This document shows, piece after piece, positions 11,282 through 23,308 of a stretch of 64,000 nucleotides of DNA. Below the pieces are notes generated by a model, which worked only from the letters and a program-made list of their open reading frames with translations, ran no database searches and was not told where the DNA came from. Location: assembly GCA_023014335.1 (NCBI GenBank), contig JAECYW010000005.1, positions 3,162,001 through 3,226,000 on the forward strand. The letters run 5' to 3'. Each line of letters begins with the position of its first letter. The stretch's first letter is position 1. The DNA comes from Galerina marginata (Eukaryota > Basidiomycota > Agaricomycetes > Agaricales > Galerinaceae). The position numbers and the translations under genes were made by a program.

Positions 11282-12925
11282 TCACTGAGTGCTCGTTGTG
11301 GCAGCAGCAGCGCCTGCAGCAGCTTTCTGGCCTGCCTCAGCTATCTTCCGTGCCTTCTTTTCTGCTGCCTGAGCACGCATCTGCGCAGCTACACTGGTGA
11401 CACCGGCATCCTCATCTTCGGGTTCTTCATCTTCCAGACCACCGAATATGGTACTAACAAATAATTAGACATATTTAGGAGGTAAAAGATTAATTGCGTA
11501 CTCTTGCCACCAGCCCAGGAGATCGTCAAGATCATCTTCCTCCATATCTTTCATGGCACCAACAATGGCATCATAGAATTCCTTGTATGGCCAACGGCCC
11601 TTGGTTGATCCACCCTGGCTGAGGACACTCTGGTCCAAGATAACGAAGCGAAACTTTAAAAGAGGATTTCAGTTCACAATGTTCGTGCGAAATGACGAGG
11701 TAAAGCTTACAATAGTTGCCGCATATGCGATCGAATATATGCTGACCGACCGAATATCATGAAGAGCTGCATTGCCTTTTCTGGTTGAGCGACCATTTCC
11801 CGATGAATGCGCAGCACTTGGACCGATAAAAATATGCAGAAACGACTAAAACAAATATAAGCAAGAGATCAAGAACAAAGAAAATTGAGTACCTTCAGGA
11901 CCATCTCTCCTTGCAAGAAGCCATCAAAGAAATCTATCGAGGACACTCTTTCATTCTTCCATAAAAAGAGTGGAAAGTCTTTCGGCAGAACTTTGCGGGT
12001 GCCGTCTTGAAGGCCCTTCTGGATCCTAGAGATATAGATAATAGACGTCAGATGAGGAAGCAATGATAAAAGTAAAAGATACCTAAGATCATCCCAGTTG
12101 AGATTACAGGGACAGAGCAACCGACCTGTCGTCATGTTGTGGTAACCTAATCGATGGCGCGCATCAACCGCGTCAATTGAGGGCACAAATTCGCGCCAAC
12201 GGTGTACATTTTGCTTCATAGTCCCAACGTCGGACGCGCGTGCCTTTGACCGAGCATGGTCGAGCTATGTGTTAGATGCTTCAAGTTCAGATAGACTTGC
12301 CCTTCAAGTTAGAATGAAACACACCTCGCTTGTTATGCGCTGCAGGCCTCCCTCACCAATGTCGAGCACAAGATCGGGAACGAGAGGTGCAAGGGCAACC
12401 AGGTCCTTGTATTCTGAAACCCAGCGGCAACGCCTAAACCAAGTTAGACCTAAGTTACAGAATGATGGCGGCTCATACCTAAGTTGCTTGCCGGCATCAA
12501 GCAACATGCCTTCTTCCACAATTGGGCGAAGGTCTTCCCACATCAGCCGAAATCGGCCAAAGATACGGCCTTTGAAGGTAAGATAACCATCAGATATACT
12601 GTCGAGAGAATTTAGTTCAGTACAAATTGAGTTGAAAAAATAAAACTTGCTTTTCTATTGAAGTATCATGCTCTTCATCGCAAGGATCTTCGTCATCATT
12701 GTCATTGTTTAGATTGTATCCAGATGGCTCTCTGCTCCGCCCACAGAGAGGACTGGACAAGCCCGGAGTGCTTCCTGGCCCCGGGCTTGATGAACGCGTA
12801 CCCGAAGAAGAAGACAACCGTGGGGACCGACTTCGGCCGTTTCTTATGCGGTGATTACGGTGAAAGACTGCAGGTCTTCTTCTGGAGAAAGTACTGGATC
12901 CAGAAGATTTTTGGCGGCCAGACAT
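11282..12925 (-). CDS. DUF6698-domain protein (transposon-associated)
   Basis: Eight exons on the minus strand: 12925-12651, 12598-12479, 12433-12325, 12264-12083, 12025-11893, 11845-11711, 11653-11502, 11453-11282. Phases agree and the total is 426 codons (425 aa). Intron 1 uses a GC donor (AA|GCAAGT); the others are GT-AG. The N-terminus is Ser/Arg-rich, then acidic. The core has FGRFRLMWEDLRPIVEEG, TMKQNVHRWREFVPS, TTGRLLCPCNLNWDDLR, a short block with FPLFLWKNE, FIGPSAAHSSGNGRSTRKGN with LHDIRSVSIYSIAYAAT after it, and LDDLLGWWQDTIF. This order is what I know as DUF6698 of Agaricomycetes (TGRLLCP-WDD; STRKGNA-H; LL-WWN-IF). The tail is Ala/Lys-rich. It sits beside, and in the same orientation as, the Plavaka transposase, with a small divergent gene between them. 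Intact as modelled; molecular function unknown. Confidence 0.8.
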
Positions 12926-13117
12926 CGATAGTGAGAATTAAAGAGAAATGAAAAGATAGAGGTGGCCATCTCGCAGTACGGTGCAAGTTATAAAGCACTG
13001 TTTGTTGAATTTTTTCAAACAAAAGCAAGCATAATCATGTGATCTGACGCGACGCGACTTGCACGCGATTTGGCTTCTTAATGTGGCTTGTCCGAAGATC
13101 ATGATGCTGATTTGCAT

Positions 13118-13986
13118 ATGGCTGCTCAGATTTCCTCTTTCTTCAACACTCAAATCATGTCGACGCCAGCTCTGACCTCCAAACTCCTTGCAGAAGACCA
13201 CCTCACAGCATTTGATGACTCAGAGGAGTCCGTTGAGAGCTCTGTGAAGGATGAACACGAGCTTGAGGTGAAGATTTTGAAAAATTTAATCGAATGCCCA
13301 TTTCTCACATCTAGACTATAGCTACCATTTGACGAGCAATTAGCTGCCTATGAGGCCGACAACTTTCATCAGCCATTTTCCTCACCTTCAGTATATCCTG
13401 GATCACTACCGACATCGCCTGTTTCTCAGCCACCCATTTTATCCCCATTTACCCAGTCTTGGATGCTTCCAGAGATCAATCCTCTAGACGCGCTACATCT
13501 ACCTGATGAATTTGTGGACTCATGGCTCAGCAAGCGTGGCCTCAACTGAATCTGCTTCATATTCTCACTGGATCAGATGGCATCGCAAGGGGACAAAATG
13601 CACGAATTACTCCGTCAGCTACAAGAGGACTATGCCCAGCTCGTAAAGCAGAAGGTATGTTGTATTGATTCACAGCCGTATGTCAAGACTAATTACTGGC
13701 CACCAAAGGAGGATATAGCCCTCTCAGAGACGGAGTCAGAGACAGATTCCGAGTCACAGCTGCCGAATTTTGCACACTCTGACTCTCCACTCCTGCCAAT
13801 CCAGGATTGTCATCTCTCCCTTCGGGCTCCACTCCAACTTTCAGACCCCCGCAACGTGCAAAGATAAATCCAATGAAGGCACAGAGAATAGCGGCAAAAC
13901 TAGCTGCACAGCTTGCAGTACTTGACACTATTCGGGATGGCGTATACTTTAGATATCTCCGTTATCTTGCACTTTCACGTCAATAA
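13118..13986 (+). CDS. Small Pro/Ser-rich gene between the DUF6698 and Plavaka genes (model uncertain)
   Basis: Best-supported part: exon 13118-13267 (MAAQISSFFNTQ...DEHELE), a 54-bp intron 13268-13321, and exon 13322-13549 (LPFDEQLAAYEADNFHQPFS...WLSKRGLN), 125 aa, acidic then Pro/Ser-rich. Downstream coding-like pieces follow on the same strand: a coil MHELLRQLQEDYAQLVKQK at about 13598-13654, an acidic SETESETDSES stretch after a possible intron ending at 13708, and a basic helix (KAQRIAAKLAAQLAVLDTIR) ending at a stop at 13984-13986. I could not join these in one frame without an unseen intron or a break. It is divergent from the DUF6698 gene and convergent with the transposase. It could be one spliced gene, two small genes, or a decayed gene. 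No known domain recognised. Confidence 0.4.
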
Positions 13987-14005
13987 AACTTTTGTTACAT
14001 TGATT

Positions 14006-17000
14006 TTACATTTCGTATATTTCCTCGTTGAATCCATCATCCTCGTCAATGTCAGTGTCAATATTTCCGAAATCGTAATCGTCTTCGTCACTGCCTTCAA
14101 CCAAATCATTTTCTGCAGACTGAACTACCCCGGATTCATCGTTAGCTTGAGCCATGGCACTATCCTGGGTCGTGGCATTATCCTGAGTTGTGGTCCCCAC
14201 ATATGATTCACCAGTGAGAGTTTCTTTGAGCTGACCGTCTTCTCTTGGAAAATCAGCTGCTTGACGATGTCCTACCCCAGTACCGACATAGCGCATCATC
14301 ATGTCACGGTCCACAAACCTAAAAGATAAATAATGAACATTCTAATCCACCAGTTGAGTGGCAAATTCTTACCGATTGACATAATAATTTACCCAATCTC
14401 CTGTCAGGGAGTCTCGCGCAGTAGATCGTCCAAGAAGGCGAAGGCTTCGTCCTAATGAAAATGCAGGAATAAGATGAGCAGCACGAATAATTAATCCGGG
14501 GTCCAAGAAGCCAAATGCATCTTTGTCTTCGCTCGGAACAAATCCAACACGACCTAGACGAAGATGTGACGGTCCCGAGTTCCACTCCATGTCTTGTCCA
14601 AACCATCGCACAAAGAGAAAATCCACACGTTCGGGTTTTGATGCTTGGTCATAGAAAATGTTTGCGTGATAGATCCCGAGAACTCGAGCAAACCAATAAG
14701 GATTTGTGTGATTGTCGTCCTCGAAAGAGGGTAGCATGACGTCTTGGCGGCCTGAATTGATATTGACAGTGTCTCGGTCGCGTCGTATGTCATAGGTTGT
14801 ATAGTTGAAGGCCACGGTCGCGTGCGAGAAAATGAAGTTGTCCTTGATAATCACTTGCGAGAGCTCAGCATCAGTGAATTTGGGATCTTCACCCGGTATT
14901 GCGCTGCCAGATTTTCTCAACAGAAGATATGCCTTGAGACGAGGGAGAAATGTCTGTGCTGAGTTTATTAGAAGATCTGAAATGTAAAAGAGAAAACTCA
15001 TACGCAATAGGCCGGGTCTGTGTGCTTTTCTTCAAGTAGGTCTGGGAGATAAATTTTATCCTTTTCATCGCGGGCCATACGATAGCACTTGTCCAGTTCG
15101 GTAGGGTCAATAATGCTGTTTTCAGGAGCGATGGTTTGAGAATTGCCTGGAGTCAGCATTTCAAGCTCGTGTGTCATTCTATCGTGAACGGCTTCACGGA
15201 TATCCATCCCAATAATTTGGGGTACAGCATTGTTAAAGTTTGTTCTGCTATTCAAACCTTTGGTATGTGTATGCTGGCTTTCACCCTAGTGGTCGGCATT
15301 TGTTTCAATTCGTCGTATTGACAATTCATGAAATCACTTACCAATTTTGTTGAGAGATTATCCGTGGTACCCAAGGCTTCAATTTGTTCCACGTAGTCGG
15401 GAAAAAAGTGCGTTTTCGGCGTCGAGATATTGAAGAATTTTTGTCGTTTACCTGAGCTAGGTTGTCGCGCCACATTTGGTACACCAGCTTGTATTGAAGG
15501 AACAGTCACACTTGATACACTGCTTTGAGCTTGAGGGGCTTCAGCCGACAAAGATTCCGGAGCAGGCTCTTTTGCAAGTCGACGAGCTGTAGCACGGTTT
15601 CGGGCTTGATATTCCTTGTCGGTTTCAAAAGTCTTAAAGTGCTTGCATGTTTCGTTGGCGAAATAGCGCAATGCATCCCCCAATAGAGTGGTTGTTTGCC
15701 GGAAAATCCGAAGAGTCGTGTCGGTATGCATTCGCAGTTTTGCAAGAGAGTGCCAGTAGTTGAGTATGTACAATAGATCGAGAATAGTTTCATTGTGAGG
15801 TGAGGGTAGCAGACCCTCAAAGCAGGGGATACAACATTGGAGTATATCTTTGTAATCGCGTGCTGCTAGCTTCGACAAATCTGCGACATTGTAAGGAAAT
15901 TTCCGTATGGTTGATCGGCCGAATGCAGCTACTTGACGGAATCTAAACAGTTCAAAGATTAGCTTAAAATAAAGTTTCAGTCATTAAGGAGGGTTGCCTT
16001 ACTGGGCATTAAACTCATGAACTACATTTTGTCCATGGGCATAAAGAATTCGGATGAGATGTAAGAGCAAAGCCTTCCAAATGCCAAGTTCAAGTTCATG
16101 CATCAGATCAACAACAATTAAGGCGAAAAAGTCAAGCCCAAGTCTGTATAAACGATCGGAAAATGCATTCTAAAGATCACATCAGCCTTTGGAGTTCAAA
16201 GTAAAGAAAGTATAAAACTTGCCTCCGTTGGCACCAAAGAATCTGCCTTGAGTAAATTGTCAACATGTGTGCTATTCACAACATATCCTTTCTTATAAAT
16301 TAAAGACCGCGCGGCCCTAACCCGGTTCTGACGTTCTTCGTCATCTTTCCGCGCCGTAGACTTTCTGGTGTCCATATCTGAAGGTGTTCCAACATTGCCG
16401 ACATCCTCTTTTTTGACTTTGCACCTCGGGCAAGGGCATTGGCCCTTGTCTCAAATTGTAGCCACGAGCACTCTAATTTAAATGTTGAGTTGGCATACTA
16501 GCAAAACGAAAACAGACTGAACATACTTTTCCGGATAATCCGCAGAGTAGAAAAATATTCGAGGGTAAATCCGACGGCGTATGCCATCGCCGCAATCAAT
16601 AACAATGCCGTGTTCATAAGCCTCAATAAACTCATCATCGAGAATGATTTTCCAGCACCCATGAAATAATTCTCGTCGACAATGAGCCAATAACGGCGCT
16701 GAAACCTTTCCAGATGGATCATTCAGAATGAAATCCGTGATCGAGTCTGGAAGCTATGATAAAATTGACCCCTCAGTGAGATTATATTTGTATTGACGCT
16801 GTCGGAAACTCACTGATGGAAGAAATGCAACATTATACCCTGCATGAGCAGATGGTTGACTTCTCACATATTTTGACCCATTGCCAATGTACGTGTATAT
16901 TGGCCACAATTTCACCTGCCCAAACTGCGCAACATGAGTGGCATCTGAATAGAGCATGAGTGCCACAACGCATCGTGGAAGGTCACACCCAGGCTCTGGT

Positions 17001-18404
17001 GGCGATGATTGAAGAACACGGTCTGCCTCCAGAAAAGCTTTCGATGCAATAACCTCGCTATAGACACGTTCTTTCTGCTGTGGATCCCAGGGCGGGCTCC
17101 AGTGTTCTTCGAAGGGATGCCAATGGAAACTCTTAGAGGCCGGTCCAGAGCATGCCTCCTTGAGAATGTTGACAAGGCTACGGTGGTGAAGGTTTGGCAC
17201 GAAGTACTTTCGGCTTGCTGAATATTCATCCTCAGAGTGAGCATCGTCTTCAGACTCGTCCTGCACAGCTGCAGCTCGATCCCGCCTTCGCTGTGATGCA
17301 GCCTCGCGTCGGGAAGCTTTTGTCTGCTTTTTGCCTGTAGGAATATAGATAGGGACTGCAGATACCTTCCAACCATTCGTCTCAGTGACTCCACCGGGAT
17401 TATTCGCCAGTTCACGATCTAAGCGGTCAAAGTCCACTCCTCGAATGTCCTTGGCATTGAAGTCTTTGTTCAATATCACTTCTTGAAGGAGATCTTTGCG
17501 GCCTTTTTTCGTCTTCTTCCCCCCCTTCCAGTGAAATCGGTTGAATAGAAAGGCCGAGATGTTTGGGTATGGATGGATGATGCTCTCGACAGTCTTTTTC
17601 TCACCAGATAACGATTGGTCTGGCGTTGCGCTGGAGCTAGCTGGGAACTGGACACCATCTGCTACGAAATCGGCACGATGAGATTGTGGAATCCCGCTTG
17701 GACGACCGTGGTATGTTTGAACCAAACCGAATTTATTTGCCGCAGTCCTGAAAATACGGCGGATGCGAATACGAAGGGGAGAACGTGGCCGTGAAGCTAG
17801 GTCTGGGACTACCGCGCATGAGTCCTCGTCATCTGATTGCAAGACTCCAGGTCCCTCTGGCAGGCTATCCTTGAGCATTGCTAAAGCACGGGCTGTGGGC
17901 CTACGAATTCGCTGGGCAGGGAGCTCTGGTTCCATTTCAATATCAGGCTGTGTAGATAGGTGCCCAGAGTCGACTGGGTCATCCATAAATACCATCGGCG
18001 TGTCATTGATGTCCGGGAAAGGGGCGGAATTCTGTTGAATTGTGTGTGAGTAACTTTAAGTTGTTATATGGCTATTGTTCGTGCAGACTGACAACATAAT
18101 TTGACCCCATATCGGCCTGAGCAAAAGCACTGTCGCTTGAAGGTCCAGCTTTGTGTCTGCCGTCTGCATTCTGTAACTTCCTCTTACGTTTTGCGCCGCC
18201 CATAAAACGACTCGAGTCCGAGTCATCTACTTCATGGTTTGAAAATTCATGTTGCCGCTTGGTACTCGAGGACGAAGCTGGCTGCCTAGAAATGGTGGCG
18301 AAAAGTTGTTTATCGTGGTCTTTGACAGCCTGACATTTTGGTTCGTGTTGTCGTAGGTGGCCGACCTCGCGAAAATTTCGGCCACAGAAACACTGGTGCA
18401 CCAT
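14006..18404 (-). pseudogene. Plavaka-type (CACTA/CMC) transposase with one nonsense codon
   Basis: Multi-exon gene starting at 18404 with a zinc-finger-like MVHQCFCGRNFREVGHLRQH. Clear exons: 18404-18096, 18031-16814, 16753-16527, then from 16472 on. Diagnostic Plavaka motifs in order: WHPFEEHW, PPEPGCDLPRCVVALMLYSD, ATHVAQFGQVKLWPIY, LAHCRRELFHGCWKIILDDE, EAYEHGIVIDCGDGIRRRIY, FYSADYPEK, GQCPCPRC, VVDLMHELELGIWKALLLHL, NNAVPQI, LNVNYYVNR-like DWVNYYVNR and FVDRDMMMRYVGTGVGHR, then an acidic tail. In exon 4 the frame reads VLVATI-stop-DKGQCPCPRC: TGA at 16453-16451 where related proteins have Arg (CGA). The GELEHR motif is also changed, to GESQHT. A GC-AG intron follows PTE. Otherwise well preserved, so inactivation looks recent. 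Confidence 0.85.
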
Positions 18405-18780
18405 GGAGGTTCACAAAGAGCAGTAGTGATATAGGTTCTGGTCAAAAACAAGAAGAAATGTACTGGATTGGAATTAGGATGATGTTGATATGAAATATAG
18501 ACAAGGACTCACCTGTACGACTCTACGACGAGGGCGCAAAAGGAGAAATCACCTGCTCCGACACCCCACCTGTAATGCCCCCATGGTCGGCCCATACTAC
18601 ATCCATGATCGGTTGATAATCCGCTCGAGATATAGGAAATTGATCGTTGTTGTTGTGATGAGGACGGAAGTAAAATGCTGACTCGTACCTATCATGGCGC
18701 TGCCACATGCCGCTACATGCCGTCCGCGACTTTTTCCCATATCATAAACTCCGCGATCGCTCATAGCTGCTTATGATTTC
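18405..18780. other. Upstream of the Plavaka gene, no gene seen
   Basis: Short non-coding stretch between the transposase start and the resumed R1. No clear terminal inverted repeat found. Confidence 0.4.
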
Positions 18781-20280
18781 CCGGCCTTTTTGCTGATGTT
18801 CAGGTATCTAAACATGATCGCCGACCCGATCTTGCAATTCTAACCATCAGATCCCTCTAGCAATCCTTCTACAGCAGGCCATAATCGATTTGTGATGGCC
18901 CCGTGTCCTCATCGCCGCGCAGAGATTGTGAAGAATACGCGAGTTGGATCATAAATTTGGTTCTTTGGGACCCGCCATTATGCCCAACTCGGTTCCATGA
19001 ATTCTCCCCATATTTGCGCGGCCATGGCTCACCATTCCTCTCATGAAGCCTAAACCTCACCCCTCTCGTCGCTCGTGCTCTACCTATGGAGTCGCTAGCA
19101 ATCGCAGCCCTCATCCAATCCGATCTCCTCCCACTCGATCGGCTTCATACTCGACGCCCCGATCTGAATGTGGAGATTATGAAAAGGCATCGAGCTCTGC
19201 CTTGCTACCTAATCCCCGGACACCAAGATACCCGCTCTCTAATCCCTTTGACACACTCTCTTCTGTCTATCTTCCTAATCACGCTCGAATTACTGATTTC
19301 AAATCGGAATTCCGTCGTTCTTTCTGGCTGGGTTTTCAGGATGGTATACTCAGATATCGGAGTTGGGAGCCTTGATTTCAAAGCCTCCTACCGAGTTCTG
19401 ATTTTCATCTGTTAGGGTTCCACGAGACCTAGCCAAAAATCGACGGGAAACTGCACTGACTCCAGATATCCTTCTCTTCTCGATCACGTTCATGCCATAA
19501 AATTCAACGCTGAGGCGCAGTTCACTGTTCGTCCGTTTTTCGAACCTTTCTTTCCAGTTGATTGTTCAAATATCTTTTCTGGCTGGATTTATGTGGAGTA
19601 TACTCAGAAATTGGAGCTGGAGCCATGCATTTACATAGGCAGCCGTTCTATTCTGGTTGACCTTTTTTGCTTCGAATAGATCCAGCCAAAATTCGACTTG
19701 AACTTGCCTTGTATTTCTTATTTCCTCTAGCTTCGCTCTTGATGAATCTTCGATTCCTATTGACGGCCGTACACCCTTTGATTCTACATGTCAGCTTATT
19801 CTATTTATCCGTCCTGGCTTCCCGGATACCCCGCCCGCCCGCTCTGCCTTTTTCGGCAACGCCTTACACTGGACTTTACGGCGACCTCGCAATCTCGATC
19901 CTGGCTAGATTTTTCGAGAGCAGCTCCTCAGTGTAGTCGCGGGGCCGTGTACTTCAAGTATCAGGCTTCCGTCCTCCTCTGATATGATGGAGTCGACACA
20001 AAATCTAGCCATCAATTCGATTCAATGCAGGAAGTCCATAATTATAAGTGCTCTGACTTCAGCTTTTGGCCAGGTAACGGCGTCTTCAGCCACTTACTTA
20101 ACATCTGTTCGTCGCGTTTATTTCCTTTGCGGTTTTCCAACGTAACTTATCGTGGCTTATATTAGCCATTCAAATTTGATTTATGCCAACATTCACGAAA
20201 TATACCAATTCAGTGCCGGCGACTGCGATTCCGACATGAGATCTTCTTTTCGTATGTACGATAGTAGCGTCAATATTTGT
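18781..20280 (+). repeat. R1 repeat, copy 2, right part
   Basis: Resumes R1 with GGTATCTAAACATGATCG, then CATCGCCGCGCAGAGA and GAAGCCTAAACCTCAC blocks also seen at 27.6, 35.8 and 37.5 kb. Contains a complete set of three hairpins (19325-20010). A 110-codon frame (19043-19375) and an overlapping frame look protein-like but are not kept in other copies. Confidence 0.65.
19325..20010 (+). repeat. Three-hairpin set in R1 copy 2
   Basis: Module 1: 19326-19434, outer arms GGCTGGGTTTT / AGACCTAGCC. Module 2: 19581-19687, GGCTGGAT / ATCCAGCC, perfect. Module 3: 19903-20010, GGCTAGATTTT / AAAATCTAGCC, perfect. Each has a second inner pair CTCAGA / TCTGAT or CAG / CTG at matching distances. Confidence 0.75.
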
Positions 20281-23028
20281 TGATATGGCAGACTTGGAAT
20301 GGTCCTTACCTACCAGTTTCGCGTGTTTCTCCCTTTTTTGTATGTAATTGGACTGCGCTACATGTGCTCTATGCTATGTGCATTTCACTAAGTATTGTAA
20401 GCTCCGTTATTCTTCAAATCAGGCAGCTGAGGATGTATCGCGTCAATTCAAGTTCACAATGGCGGTGGTGGTGGTACGGAATACAGAGAAGTCTTAATAT
20501 ACCAATGTTCGTTCGTGTTCATTGAAAACCCGAACCAGTTGACGAAATCTAACATCTATTCAGTCAGTCGATGGAGGATAAGTTGTATACTAACTCGTTC
20601 TGAGAACGTAAAATCCTAAAGGCTTCATGGGCGCCTACGCAGGCGATGACCCTATAATTGTGCATAAATCAATTCTAATGAGAGTAAGTTCATTATGCAC
20701 AATAGAGTCTGAGCTAGAGCTATGCATGACGATGCACAATGCGAGAGGTGGCGGCTGTGCAGTTTATGCAGATGAGAGTCGCCTCATAAATTATGCATAA
20801 ACCTACAAGAACGCCTAATAGAGAGGTCAGATAAAATCTCGGGAAGCTTATAAGCCGTTTACAACATCCCCGATCATACCCTGATGGAGATTGAGTATAG
20901 CTACCAGTGCACAATGCTCCTCACGGCGATCAAGTTCCCAAGACGTCGTGAGGAACGGTGATCAGCTCACTACATCATTGTTCGAAAAGACGCCAGCGAT
21001 AGGTTCGGTTACCCGGTCCGTACACTGCCTGTCAGTATGCGACTTGTATGCGACCATCGCGATCGCCGTCGGATGTGGTGCGCACAGTACAACACCCTCC
21101 CACAGGGCAGCGCGTGCTTATTTTAAATGCTCTACATTGCCCTTTTCTCTCACTGCACGGGCAATATTAGTATCAATAAGACGGGTTCCTGTTAGAATTT
21201 GGTCGGAGTGGTAGAAGCCTAGAAGGTATACATATAAGAACGGAAGACAATGGTTTACTGTCTTACAGTCAGGAAATATAATTCCTTGGATATACTGAAC
21301 AGTGGCTTCAAGCTCCATCATATCAAGTTCTCAGAGTAAGATATGGCTAATCATGACGTAGCTTGAATTTTAGTTAACTGCAAACCATTCTTCAACGCAT
21401 CAAATGAAGTAAAGTTGAATTCTACTCGAGTAAGGGCTAAATCATGTACAAAATAACCGTATCCAATTTTCCCAACATTTCGGAGCATGAGGTATGTTTT
21501 TCATCGGTCTAATATTATGGTAATGCGTCGTATATACAGATTGAACTTGGTAGAAAAGCCATCTTTCCGGATTGGCCAATGATCATGCTAAAATACGCCA
21601 TGCAATGCATTGGGCGCAGTGTGTGGGTAAAGCAATAATTAGACTCTTTCGCCCTTGAATTGGGGGTTTATATACCTATGTACATGTTATCTAGAAGGTA
21701 CTACATAAAAGAAAATTATGTACTAGAAAGTTCCTGTATGTACAAGCGAGTAAGCAAACAATTAATTGTGAATAAGCGCCGGCCTAATTTGGCGCCGGCA
21801 CTGATTGGCTCGGAGATTGCCTTGTCCGTCAATCTATCCCAACGCAATGAACCGATGGCGAGACATGTGAGGCTCAAATGAGTCTAAGAGGTATTGAGAC
21901 TGACTGGCTCCCTTGAGACACGCGCAAGGCCTCAGATTTCCAGCCTCTCCAGGTCAATTATGCACCTATTTCGGATCAGGGTATCCTGAGTAATTGTCCA
22001 GCAGCGCCATTTCTTAGCTCGAACTTTTAACAATGAAAACAGGTCTTCACCTCTCGTTGATAGAACCATTAGTACCATTTTCTCAACCTCCACTGGTCCA
22101 ATGTGCACGAGAATTCTGCGCTACAGTCTCGCAGATGAGATCAGATTGTTCCGCCTCTCTCAGACTAATTAGGATATGCGTCGGGAGTCGGGACCTGGCA
22201 CATTTTAATAATAGCATCGAGCACGCGGTACGGGGGCATTATCAAATCAATCAAGTGGTTTTCATTTAAAGCAGATCTCTCGTTAGAATAGAAAATATGC
22301 ATGCTAACCGACCCTAACTGAGAGCCCACTGTGCATAATGAATTGATTCTAAGTAGAGTAGGATTATGCACAAGGCGGACAGCACTAGGTGGCCTACGCA
22401 TGTACCGGAGTAGATATATTTTAAACCAATTTGCTTTGATGACCCGTAATTTACCTCTTGTAAGTAACCTAACGACTCGTGAGCGCGTGAGCCTTCGAGT
22501 CTTAAATCACCAGAAAGCGTAAGTACAGAAAGACCTTTAAAATTCGATGACGTGGCGATGAAAATTGCTCTGAATCTCTGCCACGTCGTCCCAATTGCGG
22601 TTGTTGATAACATCGTGTTGATGATCTAATGGATACGAAGATGGGGATGGTAAGAATTGTAGGCGTTGAATCCAGTGAAGAACAGAATCCGTCAAAAAAA
22701 AATTAAAATGACGAGAAATAATACTTTGGGGAGTTCTGTATAACTTGAGGGGGGCGGTGTTGAGCCGCATAAAAATATGCGACGATGGAAGGAGTGCGCG
22801 GCGTAGTGAACCGGCGGCCCGGGCTGTAAAAGGCATTTCTGCAAATGCCTCCCAGAACTCCCAAACGAGGTTTTGTGGCTGTGTCAGCTCGGCTCTCGCC
22901 GAATAAGCGCTCGTGAGGTTGAGTGTCGCACTACCCTTCTGGGAGGTTGAGGGGAATAACTAAGAAACTCTCCAGATATCAATTCTGAAAGTTCTAAGGT
23001 AAAACAGGTTTTCGAGCTAACTTACACT
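20281..23028. other. Unassigned AT-rich region with a possible hAT-like relic
   Basis: No gene recognised. The direct octamer CCTACGCA occurs at 20634-20641 and 22393-22400, and related sequences TTGTGCATAA...TTATGCACA lie inside both borders (about 20657-20703 and 22330-22378) in inverted relation. This suggests a decayed DNA element of about 1.75 kb with an 8-bp target duplication, but the terminal bases do not match well. A small palindrome GCGCCGGC...GCGCCGGC lies near 21778-21801. Confidence 0.35.
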
Positions 23029-23190
23029 CACACGGCACTAAAATTATGAACTGATAAGAAGATAGCAAATCCCATAATATCACAGCAAATATGCAGTGGT
23101 GGACAACTATAGGATCGTGGGTGCGGACTGACAAGCAACGCGTGACAGGTAAAAAATCTTTCTGAATGGCGGGTAACCGGTAAACTGGTA

Positions 23191-23198
23191 TATATAAA
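23191..23198 (+). promoter_or_regulatory. TATA box of membrane gene A
   Basis: TATATAAA about 110 bp upstream of the gene A start. The aligned stretch before gene B (around 30355) reads AAATGTAA instead. A block CACACGGCACTAAA is shared upstream of A (about 23030) and B (about 30073). Confidence 0.45.
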
Positions 23199-23308
23199 CC
23201 ACTATATTTAGCAGTCGCGGTGCACCCTCGCAGTCCCGGACAGCCTGAAATTCAAATGGGACGATAAATGAACGTCGATCCTGCACCTCTCTTGATTCTT
23301 GACTCAAC

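Noticed and set aside
10801..18780. Terminal inverted repeats of a complete Plavaka element
   Set aside because: I compared both flanks by eye and found no matching CACTA-type ends; boundaries are therefore left open.
19043..19415. Overlapping 110-codon frames in R1, one reading ESLAIAALIQSDLLPLD, faintly F-box-like
   Set aside because: Other R1 copies break these frames with stops and shifts, and two overlapping frames are equally open; no sign of protein-level conservation.
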